Shown piece after piece: positions 17,961 through 25,632 of a DNA stretch of 47,705 bases. The stretch is from NCBI GenBank assembly GCA_002842145.1, contig PHCF01000012.1, forward strand, positions 1 to 47,705, written 5' to 3'. The notes below the pieces were generated by a model. It saw only the letters and a program-made list of their open reading frames with translations, had not been told where the DNA came from and made no database searches. The position numbers and the translations under genes are program-made. Source of the DNA: Betaproteobacteria bacterium HGW-Betaproteobacteria-6. GTDB lineage: Bacteria > Pseudomonadota > Gammaproteobacteria > Burkholderiales > Rhodocyclaceae. Position 1 is the stretch's first letter, and each line of letters opens with the position of its first letter.

Positions 17961-20900
17961 CTAGAAAGCGCGCATCGAATCGGCTTCGATCAAGCGCAGG
18001 ATGTTTGAAAGGTTGTGGGCGTCTGCTGCGGTGGCGACGTTGACCAGCGATGTCCGGCCGCCGATGGTGATATGCACCGGCTGCAACGTCTGCGTTGTCT
18101 GTTGGGTCGGTGTCAGCAAGTCCAGGCGGGGCGTCGACGGTGCGTTCGTAGTGGCTGCCGGTGGGGTGGCCTTCGACTGGCCAGCGAAAAGCGCCTTTTG
18201 TGCAGCGTCGGCGGCTATCTGGCCAGCGGCGAAAGACCAGAGCCGGGGGTTATCGGTCGGCGAAAGACCGGCGAGCCCTTCCGTCATCGCCTTTTCAAAC
18301 ACTGAACGGTCGGCAGTCTTTATCTGCTCGTCGGACACACCCTGTTTTTTCAATTCAGTATTCAGGTCGAACGAGCCGGTACCGCCGGCACGCACACCCC
18401 CGGCTTTGTTCATGCCGTCCAGGCTGTTGGCCAGGGCGTCGACGCCGTCGACACTGTCTCGGGCGGCTACGCCGATATTTCGCAGCTTTTCGGCCGTGCC
18501 GTCGGCGGCGTCGCCGACCATCAAATAGGTTTCGGCTAGTTCTTTCATCCGTGCGGCAACTTCGCCGGCAATCTGCGCTTCGACTTCTTTGACCTTCGCC
18601 GATGCCTCAAGGGCGGCCAGTTCTGCCTTCTTAATGTCGGTCAGTTCGCCGGATGCCTCAAGTTCGGCGCGCTTGGCCTTGACGACTAGCAACGCGGCGT
18701 CGGCTTCGGCTTTTTTGGCCTGGGCCGTCAGTTCGGCCAACTTGATTTCCAGGCGCTTGATTTCGGTCAGGGCCATGATTGCCCCGTATTCGTCCCCTCG
18801 GGCCTTGGCCGTTTCCAGAATCGTGCGCTGTTGCTCAATGGCCAGCTTTACGCCGGCTTGATCGATGGATAGCTGCCCGGCCTTCGCGCGGGCCGCCTGC
18901 TCGATTGCCGTGGTTACGTCGTGCAGAGCGTCCCGGTAGAGTGCCGCGGCTTTGCCTGCCTCAATGGCGGCGGCCTGTTCCTCAAACAAAGACGCGGTGC
19001 CGGCGGCGCGGGCCGCGCGTACCCGTTCCAAGGCGTCGACTGCTGCCAGGTGGGCGGCCTTCAACTCATCAACCCGTTTGCTGTTGTCGGCCAGTGCCGC
19101 GGTTTCGACGGTCAGGGCGGCGGCGTGTTGCTGCGACGAAACGGCGGCCGCGGTGGTGGTGTCGGCTTCCAGGCGTTTGGCGGTAGCGTTGTCGGTCGCT
19201 GCCTGTATGGCTTTGCGCTTTTCTTCCGATAACACTGCCTCGCCCTTGGCGGCTTCCTGCAGGGCTATTGCGTTGCTGTTCGCCACTTCCGATTCAATGC
19301 GCCGGGCGTCGGAAACAGCCTTCAGCGCGGCGGCGTTCGCTGTCGCTGCCGTCAATGCAGCGGTGCGCTTTTCCGTTTCGGTGCCAAAGGCGGCGGCCAG
19401 TTCGATTGATGCCTTGCCTTCTGCCTCGGTCGCGGCGGCGGCCTTCAATGCGAGGGCGGTGGACTCCTGGCTGGCCTTTGCTATCCTCCCATAAGCATTC
19501 ACCACGGCCAGCCAAGAAACCGCCTGTTCGTTCGCCGATGCTGCGACGGCCTTACCGCCTTCGGCCAATACCTTTTGCCCATTGGCGGCGTTCTGCGCTG
19601 CCCCATTGGCCGCATTTAGTTTGGCTTGAATGTCGGATGCTGCGCCGGAAACGGCAGCGCGCCAGGCGTTGATACTGTCGATCGGATGGCGCCAATTGAA
19701 CGTCACGATCGCGCCAAGGGTAATTCCGGCAGATTTTCCCAAAAGGTCAAAGGCGCCGACCAACCCCCGCACGGCAATGGCGACTTGCCCCAAAACTGCG
19801 GTAATACCGGCCGACACACCCGAATCGCCGATAAACGTGAACGTGTCGTTCATTGCGTTTTTCAGGCGGTTCCAGGAGGACGTCAACCCGTCGGTCTGTG
19901 CTCCGGTTTTGTACAGCTTGGTCAACCCTTCGGCCAGTTTCGGCAGGAGGTCAGAGGCAAGCACTTGGCCGGTGCTGATCATGTCGGTCAACTCGGCAAC
20001 CGTCACGCCGGAAGCATCGGCCGCGGCTTGCATGGCGCCGGGGAGGCGTTCACCAAGCTGTTGCCGCATTTCTTCCATGCTGACGGTGCCTTTCGACATC
20101 ATCTGTGCGACGGCCTGCAGCGCGCCTTCAGTGTCGGCGGACGACTTGCCCAATTTGGACATGGCGCCGGCTATGGCCTCGAAAATATCGCGGGTAGCCT
20201 GGCCTTCCATTGCCGTGCCTTTGGCCGCGGCGGTCAGGCTGGTATATGCCCTGCCTGTTGCCGCGGTTTCAAGTCCCAAGCGGTTAGACGTTGACCGTAG
20301 GTAGTCAATTTCCTTGGCCGCGGACGCACTGCTCCCGAGCAACATTTCCAAAGATCGGCGCAGCGATTCAATGCCAGTATTGGCTTTGAGAAATTCACCG
20401 GCCCCGAACGCGGCCAGAATCGGCCCGGCCAGTCCGCGCAACTTGCTAACCATGCCCGAAAACGCGCCCTCGGTCTTTTTCGCGCTGGCCTCTGCTGCGT
20501 CGCCGGTCTTGCTGACTGCCTGGGTCAGTTTTTCGGCTTCCCGTGCCGCCTCCTGCGTTGCAGATTTCGCCCGGGTAAGTTCGGCGTTGTGCGCTGCGAC
20601 GGATGCCCGCGCCGAATCGTTTGCGGCCTTGCTGTTCAGCGCGGCACGGTTCAGGTTTGCCAACTGTGCAGCCTGCTCCGCGGTGGCGTTCTTCGCCCCG
20701 CCGATACTGGCCTGATACGCCGATACCGCGGCGCGGGCGTCAAGTAGGGCTTGTTTTGTGGCCTGCAGATTGGCCGCAGCCTGTTTCGCGGATTTGGCCT
20801 GCGTCGCCTCTGCGGTCGCTGCCGTGTCCAGGGCGTTGGCTAGCCTCTCGAACTCCGGCGCGGCGTCGCTTCCCTCAGATGCGAGGCGCCGGAGTTCGGT

Positions 20901-20978
20901 AGCTAGACTCTTTACCCCGTCCTGGCCGGCGGTCTGCGCCTCAAGCCGTAGGGTTACTTTGCGTTCATTGCTGGCCAT
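17961..20978 (-). CDS. Phage tail tape measure protein
   Basis: A 1005-residue protein. The N-terminal 170 residues are an Ala-rich coiled coil (ATELRRLASEGSDAAPEFERLANALD). A hydrophobic stretch follows (LAGPILAAFGAGEFL, about 183-197), then the characteristic tape measure N-terminal domain (about 200-400): SLEMLLGSSASAAKEI, LRSTSNRLGLETAATGRAY, MSKGTVSMEEMRQQLGERLPG and LASDLLPKLAEGLTKLY. A long Ala/Lys/Glu-rich coiled coil fills about 480-870. Tape measure proteins set tail length and act in genome delivery in siphophages and myophages. Here none of the usual tail neighbours (tube, chaperones, baseplate) is present. It starts 2 bases after the collagen-like gene stop. Confidence 0.92.
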   Translation of the reverse strand: MASNERKVTLRLEAQTAGQDGVKSLATELRRLASEGSDAAPEFERLANALDTAATAEATQAKSAKQAAANLQATKQALLDARAAVSAYQASIGGAKNATAEQAAQLANLNRAALNSKAANDSARASVAAHNAELTRAKSATQEAAREAEKLTQAVSKTGDAAEASAKKTEGAFSGMVSKLRGLAGPILAAFGAGEFLKANTGIESLRRSLEMLLGSSASAAKEIDYLRSTSNRLGLETAATGRAYTSLTAAAKGTAMEGQATRDIFEAIAGAMSKLGKSSADTEGALQAVAQMMSKGTVSMEEMRQQLGERLPGAMQAAADASGVTVAELTDMISTGQVLASDLLPKLAEGLTKLYKTGAQTDGLTSSWNRLKNAMNDTFTFIGDSGVSAGITAVLGQVAIAVRGLVGAFDLLGKSAGITLGAIVTFNWRHPIDSINAWRAAVSGAASDIQAKLNAANGAAQNAANGQKVLAEGGKAVAASANEQAVSWLAVVNAYGRIAKASQESTALALKAAAATEAEGKASIELAAAFGTETEKRTAALTAATANAAALKAVSDARRIESEVANSNAIALQEAAKGEAVLSEEKRKAIQAATDNATAKRLEADTTTAAAVSSQQHAAALTVETAALADNSKRVDELKAAHLAAVDALERVRAARAAGTASLFEEQAAAIEAGKAAALYRDALHDVTTAIEQAARAKAGQLSIDQAGVKLAIEQQRTILETAKARGDEYGAIMALTEIKRLEIKLAELTAQAKKAEADAALLVVKAKRAELEASGELTDIKKAELAALEASAKVKEVEAQIAGEVAARMKELAETYLMVGDAADGTAEKLRNIGVAARDSVDGVDALANSLDGMNKAGGVRAGGTGSFDLNTELKKQGVSDEQIKTADRSVFEKAMTEGLAGLSPTDNPRLWSFAAGQIAADAAQKALFAGQSKATPPAATTNAPSTPRLDLLTPTQQTTQTLQPVHITIGGRTSLVNVATAADAHNLSNILRLIEADSMRAF

Positions 20979-20979
20979 G

Positions 20980-21660
20980 TCAGATGTACTCCAGTGTGGT
21001 GCGGTCGTTCCACACCTTGTCGAATGCGGCCGTCCCGCCGGCCCACTTTTCCGTTACGTCACCATCTGGGGCGAACTCGATTCGCTTGATCTTCCAGACC
21101 GGATTCGATTCCAGGCTTCCCGGTGCGGCCTCGCCGCGATAAATGATGGTGTCGCCAACAAAGTCGGTGCGGCGTGCGCTTTCAACGCCCATATCGATGG
21201 CTCCCGCAATGCTGCTGATAAAGGCCGGCCAAGGCATGTTCACGGCGTTTCCGGCTTGAAAAACGACAATGCCGGTGGGGTCGTCAGACGTTCCGGGTAG
21301 GAGGGTTCCAATACCCGACGACGACCCCCCGCTGCGAATGATCACGGTCCCGCCATCGGTGCCGGGCTTGCCTTTCAAATCGACGGCCTTGCCCCACTTG
21401 CCATCTGGCTTTTGAAAAGTCAGCTTGGTGCCGTCCCACTTGTGGTCGGGCATCGGGCCGCGTTCACCTTGGGGGCCTTGTTCGCCGGGTTCTCCTTTGG
21501 GGCCGCGTTCTCCTGCTTTGCCGTGGGCGCCGTCTGCTCCATCCTTGCCGGCCGGGCCTTCCATCTTGGTGATGGCTGCGATTTTTTTGTCAACATCGAC
21601 AACATTTGTCGCGAGGTCATGAATGAGCAGGGCTAGTTCTAGCGTCAAATTGTCGGCCAT
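20980..21660 (-). CDS. Collagen-like protein, paralogue B
   Basis: A 226-residue protein with a helical N-terminus (MADNLTLELALLIHDLATNVVDVDKKIAAI), a Gly-X-Y collagen-like stretch of about 13 triplets (from GPAGKDGADGAHGKAG to GERGP, about 35-68), a linker (HKWDGTKLTFQKPDGKWGKAVDLKG) and a C-terminal domain (about 120-226, with GDTIIYRGEAAPG and VWKIKRIEF). It shares this whole plan with the next gene upstream. Such stretches form trimeric fibres in phage tail fibres and bacterial adhesins. The gene overlaps its paralogue's stop and precedes the tape measure gene, so a tail-tip or surface role is plausible but unproven. Confidence 0.78.
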   Translation of the reverse strand: MADNLTLELALLIHDLATNVVDVDKKIAAITKMEGPAGKDGADGAHGKAGERGPKGEPGEQGPQGERGPMPDHKWDGTKLTFQKPDGKWGKAVDLKGKPGTDGGTVIIRSGGSSSGIGTLLPGTSDDPTGIVVFQAGNAVNMPWPAFISSIAGAIDMGVESARRTDFVGDTIIYRGEAAPGSLESNPVWKIKRIEFAPDGDVTEKWAGGTAAFDKVWNDRTTLEYI

Positions 21661-22331
21661 TACAGGTACTCCAAAGCGGCCCGGTCGGACCAGGCATTAA
21701 CGAAATCGGCGGTGCCGCTGGCGAACTTCTCAAGGATGTCCGTTTTGCCATCTGGTACGACGACAAATTCGACGCGCTTGATCTTCCAGACAGCGGCGTT
21801 TTCGTCGGCGCCCGGTGCTGCCTCCCCCCGGTAGAGAATGGTGTCACCCACGAAATCGGCGCGGCGTGAAAGTTCGGATGTCATATCGGCTGCCGTGATT
21901 ACGGATTGAACGAAAGCGGACCAGCCAAGGCTCACTAACTGGCTTCCCTGTTGCACCACAATCGCCGCCGGTTCGACGTTTGGATTGCCGGGTAGCAGAT
22001 CGCCGATTCCGGTTGATGAACCGCCCCCACGAACGACTACCAAGCCGCCGGCGTCGCCTTTGTCACCCTTCAAATCAACGGCCTTGCCCCACTTACCATC
22101 CGGTTTCTGGAAGGTAAGTTTCGTACCCGTCCATTTATGATCTGGCATCGGTCCCATATCGCCCTTCGGGCCGGGTTCTCCTGCCTCGCCGCGGATACTT
22201 TTACCCGGTGCACCGTCTTTTCCATCCTTGCCGCGCGGGCCTTCTTGCTTTGCGATGTTTTCGACGACGGCTTTAAGGGCCGCGTGGCGTTTTGCCAATT
22301 CTTCAATTAGGCGCGAATCGTGTAGGCTCAT
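21660..22331 (-). CDS. Collagen-like protein, paralogue A
   Basis: A 223-residue protein built like its neighbour: helical N-terminus (MSLHDSRLIEELAKRHAALKAV), Gly-X-Y triplets (GPRGKDGKDGAPGKSIRGEAG to GDMGP, about 38-68), the same linker (HKWTGTKLTFQKPDGKWG) and a related C-terminal domain ending SDRAALEYL. Linker identity is far higher than in the N- and C-terminal parts, indicating tandem duplication followed by divergence. ATG 22331 overlaps the stop of the upstream gene. Trimerisation through the collagen-like part is likely; the C-terminal domain may bind a receptor or a partner protein (inference). Confidence 0.78.
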   Translation of the reverse strand: MSLHDSRLIEELAKRHAALKAVVENIAKQEGPRGKDGKDGAPGKSIRGEAGEPGPKGDMGPMPDHKWTGTKLTFQKPDGKWGKAVDLKGDKGDAGGLVVVRGGGSSTGIGDLLPGNPNVEPAAIVVQQGSQLVSLGWSAFVQSVITAADMTSELSRRADFVGDTILYRGEAAPGADENAAVWKIKRVEFVVVPDGKTDILEKFASGTADFVNAWSDRAALEYL

Positions 22332-22627
22332 GGCGAGAACCCCCAGCATGGATAAGGCAACCCCCGTTCGTTGAGGCTTTCGCGCAGGGCTTCGAGTAAA
22401 GCCCCTTCATCCTTGAACAGAAAATCCGCGATAAATTTGCCGTGGGTGTTTTCTACGTGCTGCCTGAATAGGTCGCGCGCCCGGTCTTTTGCCGCTTCGG
22501 TGTCCAAGAACATCCACGAAAGTGCGATTTCTAGTTTTTCGGCCGTAGTCTCGATTGCGTCGAGTTTGGGGTGGGTGGCGTCGAGTTTCCGGCGGGCGGC
22601 CGCTATGATTTCGTCAGGGTTTTTCAC
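22328..22627 (-). CDS. Hypothetical 99-residue helical element protein
   Basis: An acidic helical protein: MKNPDEIIAAARRKLDATHPKLDAIETTAEKLEIALSWMF, then RARDLFRQHVENTHGKFIADFLFKDEGALLEALRESLN. Start and stop both overlap neighbouring genes by about 4 bases, the clearest sign of a translated operon member. No family recognised. Its place ahead of the collagen-like and tape measure genes could suit a tail assembly factor, but no frameshift-type chaperone pair is visible. Confidence 0.65.
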   Translation of the reverse strand: MKNPDEIIAAARRKLDATHPKLDAIETTAEKLEIALSWMFLDTEAAKDRARDLFRQHVENTHGKFIADFLFKDEGALLEALRESLNERGLPYPCWGFSP

Positions 22628-23028
22628 GCGCTCACCTCGTCAGCCGGCAACAGGTCCGATAACTCGCTGAATCCCTCAAGGCGCAACTGTTTACGGACTA
22701 ATTGAACGGTGCGGGGGCAGATACCGGCAATGCTCGCGATATCGGCGGCATTGACCCCGCGGGCCGTCAGACGATGCACCAGACCCCCGCGGCGTAACGG
22801 TGTCATGTCCACCTCGGGAATGCTGATAGCCTCGCCACCGTGGGCAAGGACCAGGGCGGTGAACCCATCGCGGCCAATGATCTTTCGCAAAATATGGCCG
22901 TCGTCCCGTGATGTGGTCGGGATTCGGATTGTCTGATTCGGGAACCAGCCACAAAGCAATAGGGCATTAGAAACGCCGATTACTTTGGCCAGGCGCTCAA
23001 CCCGTAGAATGTCGGATGAAAATGCCAT
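22624..23028 (-). CDS. Putative helix-turn-helix protein
   Basis: A 134-residue protein. The C-terminal half contains a likely helix-turn-helix (VNAADIASIAGICPRTVQLVRKQLRLEGF). The N-terminal half (SDILRVERLAKVIGVSNALLLCGWF, then HILRKIIGRDGFTALVLAHGGEAISIP) loosely recalls Mor/C-type phage activators, but the match is weak. ATG 23028 follows GGTGA; ATG 23040 overlaps the upstream stop and is also possible. Lying inside the operon, it may regulate the element's own late-type genes (inference). Confidence 0.55.
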   Translation of the reverse strand: MAFSSDILRVERLAKVIGVSNALLLCGWFPNQTIRIPTTSRDDGHILRKIIGRDGFTALVLAHGGEAISIPEVDMTPLRRGGLVHRLTARGVNAADIASIAGICPRTVQLVRKQLRLEGFSELSDLLPADEVSA

Positions 23029-23033
23029 TTGGA

Positions 23034-23567
23034 TCACCATTTTCCGGACAATAGGTAATTGTTTTGGTTGCGCTCGTCGATTTCGAGGGCGGCCGCCAAA
23101 GGGATACCCAGCACGCAGGCGCTATTTGCGCCCGGTCTACGCTCTGCACCATCGAGCGCGGCTTCTTCTGCAAGTTCGGCCATGTACAACTCGCTCCGCA
23201 GTTCGGCTAGGCGGTCTTCTCGGTCATCGGTAGAAAGTCGAAGTGCGCCGTTGTCTTCAGCTTTTGCACGTTCCAGCACCTGTTCGATAACGTTGTCGAC
23301 GTTGTGTGCGGCCAGGCCAATGCCTAATGCGTGAATGGGCAGGCGCGAGGGTGGGATGTTGTTGATCAACTCGTTAATGGTCACGCCGCGGGAAACGACG
23401 CCTGCCGCCAGTGACATGAACCGTTGATACGGTTCGGTAAGGCTAACCAAATACCCCCGCAGTAGCGCGACCTGTTCGTCTACCGGTGGCAATGCGCTGT
23501 TCACCTTGGCGATTTCGGCCTTCAGGCCGTCGATCTGGACGCGGATTTTCTTGAGGTCGGCGGCCAT
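23034..23567 (-). CDS. Hypothetical coiled-coil element protein
   Basis: A 177-residue protein. Residues 1-30 (MAADLKKIRVQIDGLKAEIAKVNSALPPVDEQV) and about 100-140 (DREDRLAELRSELYMAELAEEAAL) look like coiled coils around a hydrophobic middle (LAAGVVSRGVTINELINNIPPSRLPIHALGIGLAAHN). No family recognised. It starts one base after the previous gene ends, and its stop overlaps the next gene's candidate start. It could be a structural or scaffold-like protein; nothing proves this. Confidence 0.65.
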   Translation of the reverse strand: MAADLKKIRVQIDGLKAEIAKVNSALPPVDEQVALLRGYLVSLTEPYQRFMSLAAGVVSRGVTINELINNIPPSRLPIHALGIGLAAHNVDNVIEQVLERAKAEDNGALRLSTDDREDRLAELRSELYMAELAEEAALDGAERRPGANSACVLGIPLAAALEIDERNQNNYLLSGKW

Positions 23568-23568
23568 G

Positions 23569-23982
23569 TCAGTTGCTCCCAATCGAAACGCCGGGCATTC
23601 CGCCGTTGATGTGTTTCAAAACTTGTTCGGCGCCATAGGCCGGGCGGATTTTTACGGCGGCGGCTGCTTGGGCGGCGTCTTGACGGGTGGACAAGTCGGC
23701 CAAGCCCGCTTGCAGTAGCTCTATCTCCTGCAACACAGGGGCTAATTGCTGTTTGAAATAGTCCTGGCGCGCCTTGCGGGCGTCGGCGTTCACGATGTTG
23801 CCGGCATTGGCGCTATCGGCGAGCAAAGTAGCCTTGCGTTCTTCGAGGCGGGCCAGGTTTTCACGAATGCTGTTTGCGTCGTTCTGCAAGCGGCGGGTGA
23901 GTTCGCCAGCGGCGTCTGCTTCGCTGCGTAGGGCTTTTGTTTTGAGGCGGGCGGGTACCAGCCAGCTAGTTTTATCGTCCAT
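23569..23982 (-). CDS. Hypothetical coiled-coil protein, first gene of the operon
   Basis: A 137-residue protein with a long coiled coil (about 20-100: LRSEADAAGELTRRLQNDANSIRENLARLEERKATLLAD, then YFKQQLAPVLQEIELLQAGLADLSTRQ) and a short C-terminal tail (LKHINGGMPGVSIGSN). It is the first gene of the tape measure operon; the promoter should lie in 23983-24100. No family recognised. Two coiled-coil proteins in a row followed by collagen-like and tape measure proteins suggest a fibre-like or tail-like assembly (inference). Confidence 0.65.
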   Translation of the reverse strand: MDDKTSWLVPARLKTKALRSEADAAGELTRRLQNDANSIRENLARLEERKATLLADSANAGNIVNADARKARQDYFKQQLAPVLQEIELLQAGLADLSTRQDAAQAAAAVKIRPAYGAEQVLKHINGGMPGVSIGSN

Positions 23983-24322
23983 GAAATCTATCCTTGGTAA
24001 GTTTTCTGCTACGGAAAAAGTGCAGATAAACGAAGGTTAGAATTCGGGGGCGAACAACGATACTGTGCGCCAGTTTACGGAAAACTCGCTGATTTCCGTT
24101 TGAGTGTTTTTGGCGTAAAGCCTTACGGGGTGGGCGATTCCCCGGTATTGTGCGGTCGTTTTACTGTCCGTTTTTGGCGACTATTCGGCACTTTTTCGCA
24201 CAGTACAGATGCCGAAAATCAAAAACGCTATTTGGCTTGGTCAGACGACGGTGCACCGTATGGGGGTTGATTCGCTTGGGTGTATCCTCTTACAACATCG
24301 TCATCAATTTCAAAGCAAAGTA
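23983..24322. other. Non-coding divergent gap in element 1
   Basis: 340 bases between the tape measure operon (minus) and the membrane-protein gene (plus). I see short TTTTTGGCG-like words repeated twice (near 24108 and 24172) and T-rich promoter-like stretches, but no convincing gene, RNA or terminator. Both promoters must lie here. Confidence 0.5.
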
Positions 24323-24961
24323 ATGTCGAAACTTTCACTTGTCGTCGGTGCAGCAATCGGTGCCGCAACCATTTCCATCTTGTCCGCTGCCATTGGATTT
24401 GCCTTTGGCGTCGACAGCCCTGGCGACGATCTAAACAAGAATGTCATACCGTTTCTGTCTATGGTAGGTGGCTGGGTTTCCGGTATTGGGGCGCTCGTTG
24501 CAGCGGTAGTGGCCTTACGAATTGCAGAAAACCAGACAAAGCATGAACACCAACAAAGTGCCGTGCGGTGCCTGCATCATTCAATGGCGATAATTATCGA
24601 CCTGCGGGGCAGAGTTAACTTTATGCGGTTGATGCTGAGCGAAGGTAAACGCCCTTTGATTGCGCTAACCAGAAATGCCGAAGGGATAGAGAGGCGATTC
24701 GAAATGCTTTTCGACAGAGAGATTTACCGCCATGTTCCGGGGGACATAATCGACGCAATCACCAACCTGTCGGGTAGTTTGTTCGGCCTAACTACCTTTG
24801 CGGAAGGGGTCGCATCGGCCGCAAAAATCAAACCACATGACATCCTCCCTGAGCCCACCGAATATAATGTGCAACCGATGATCGACAAGATTCAGGTAGT
24901 TGAGGAAGAGTTAAACGAACTGTTTACGAAGTTTTCCAAGGTCCGAGAGCAACTTGTTTAG
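24323..24961 (+). CDS. Two-helix membrane protein, possible moron
   Basis: A 212-residue protein with two membrane segments near the N-terminus (LSLVVGAAIGAATISILSAAIGFAFG, about 3-28, and IPFLSMVGGWVSGIGALVAAVVALRIA, about 40-66) followed by a soluble helical domain of about 140 residues ending in a coiled coil (IDKIQVVEEELNELFTKFSKV). I chose ATG 24323; the frame extends upstream without extra features. It is on the plus strand, opposite to the operon, as lysogenic-conversion genes often are. It could act in superinfection exclusion or membrane defence, but no named family is recognised. Confidence 0.68.
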   Translation: MSKLSLVVGAAIGAATISILSAAIGFAFGVDSPGDDLNKNVIPFLSMVGGWVSGIGALVAAVVALRIAENQTKHEHQQSAVRCLHHSMAIIIDLRGRVNFMRLMLSEGKRPLIALTRNAEGIERRFEMLFDREIYRHVPGDIIDAITNLSGSLFGLTTFAEGVASAAKIKPHDILPEPTEYNVQPMIDKIQVVEEELNELFTKFSKVREQLV

Positions 24962-25151
24962 CAAATGTTAATCAGACACTTTTTTGCTAAAAACTGCCGA
25001 TCAAGGCGACTCCACGCGCCCCCATGTGCACTAACCACGACGGGACCCATGTGATTGATTGTAAAGGCATTTGTGTTTTTGTTGCCTTGGCCGGCACTGC
25101 GCGCCCGTCGTGCTGCCGTGGTAGTTTGATCACTTGATAATTGAGGTTGCC

Positions 25152-25424
25152 ATGAAGGTCTATATCGCGTCGCTGTTGCTTTGGTCACTAGCTGGAAGCT
25201 GCGTTGCTGATACCTACAAGTGCGAGCAACCGAACGGCAAGTACACATACCAAAACTGGCCTTGTGGCACTAAGCCCGAGATAGAGAAGAAGCCCAAGGG
25301 CAAGCCTGATTATGTGGAAGCCGTTAAATGTGGGATGCAGTCCGGCGCGGTAAACCTGTCTCGATCTGCGGTAGGTAAAAAACCTGTTCAATCGGATTGC
25401 GCTAACGTAGGAAGCGCGCAATAA
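25152..25424 (+). CDS. Secreted DUF4124-like small protein
   Basis: A 90-residue protein with a signal peptide (MKVYIASLLLWSLAGSCVA) and a DUF4124-like module (DTYKCEQPNGKYTYQNWPCGT) similar to that in the protein at 15800. The rest is Lys-rich with two further Cys. It probably acts in the periplasm; the function of the family is unknown. It is divergent from nothing and lies between the membrane-protein gene and the primase end. Low GC and position suggest a cargo gene. The TTG at 25134 is a less likely start. Confidence 0.68.
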   Translation: MKVYIASLLLWSLAGSCVADTYKCEQPNGKYTYQNWPCGTKPEIEKKPKGKPDYVEAVKCGMQSGAVNLSRSAVGKKPVQSDCANVGSAQ

Positions 25425-25460
25425 CACGCTATCGGGCAGGGTGTGTGCTGCCGTGGTGGG

Positions 25461-25569
25461 TGATACGCTGATACGCGTGATACGCCACTTTGGTAAACCC
25501 CACAGAACATTTAATGAAAACGTTTTGGACTCTTATGGTTAGGAGCGTATCAAGCGTATCAGCGTATCA
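25461..25569. repeat. Inverted array of six TGATACGC repeats, candidate origin
   Basis: Left arm: TGATACGC at 25461, 25469 and 25478. Right arm: the reverse complement GCGTATCA at 25545, 25554 and 25562. Spacings (8, 9 and 9, 8) are mirror images, and the two 25-base arms match at 24 positions around a 59-base AT-rich centre. It lies just beyond the 3' end of the primase gene, so it is a good candidate replication origin or operator. Confidence 0.75.
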
Positions 25570-25632
25570 GTAAAAAATCGCAGGTTCGACCGACTACCAA
25601 CCACGGCAGACGGCGAACCTGCGATTTTTTAC
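25570..25632 (-). terminator. 19-bp perfect inverted repeat after the primase gene
   Basis: Arms 25570-25588 and 25614-25632 are exact complements with A/T-rich outer ends, so the hairpin has T runs in both directions. It abuts the primase stop and would stop transcription from both sides. Confidence 0.82.

Noticed and set aside
17961..24000. Contractile tailocin or extracellular injection system
   Set aside because: No sheath, tube, baseplate spike or AAA ATPase gene accompanies the tape measure protein.
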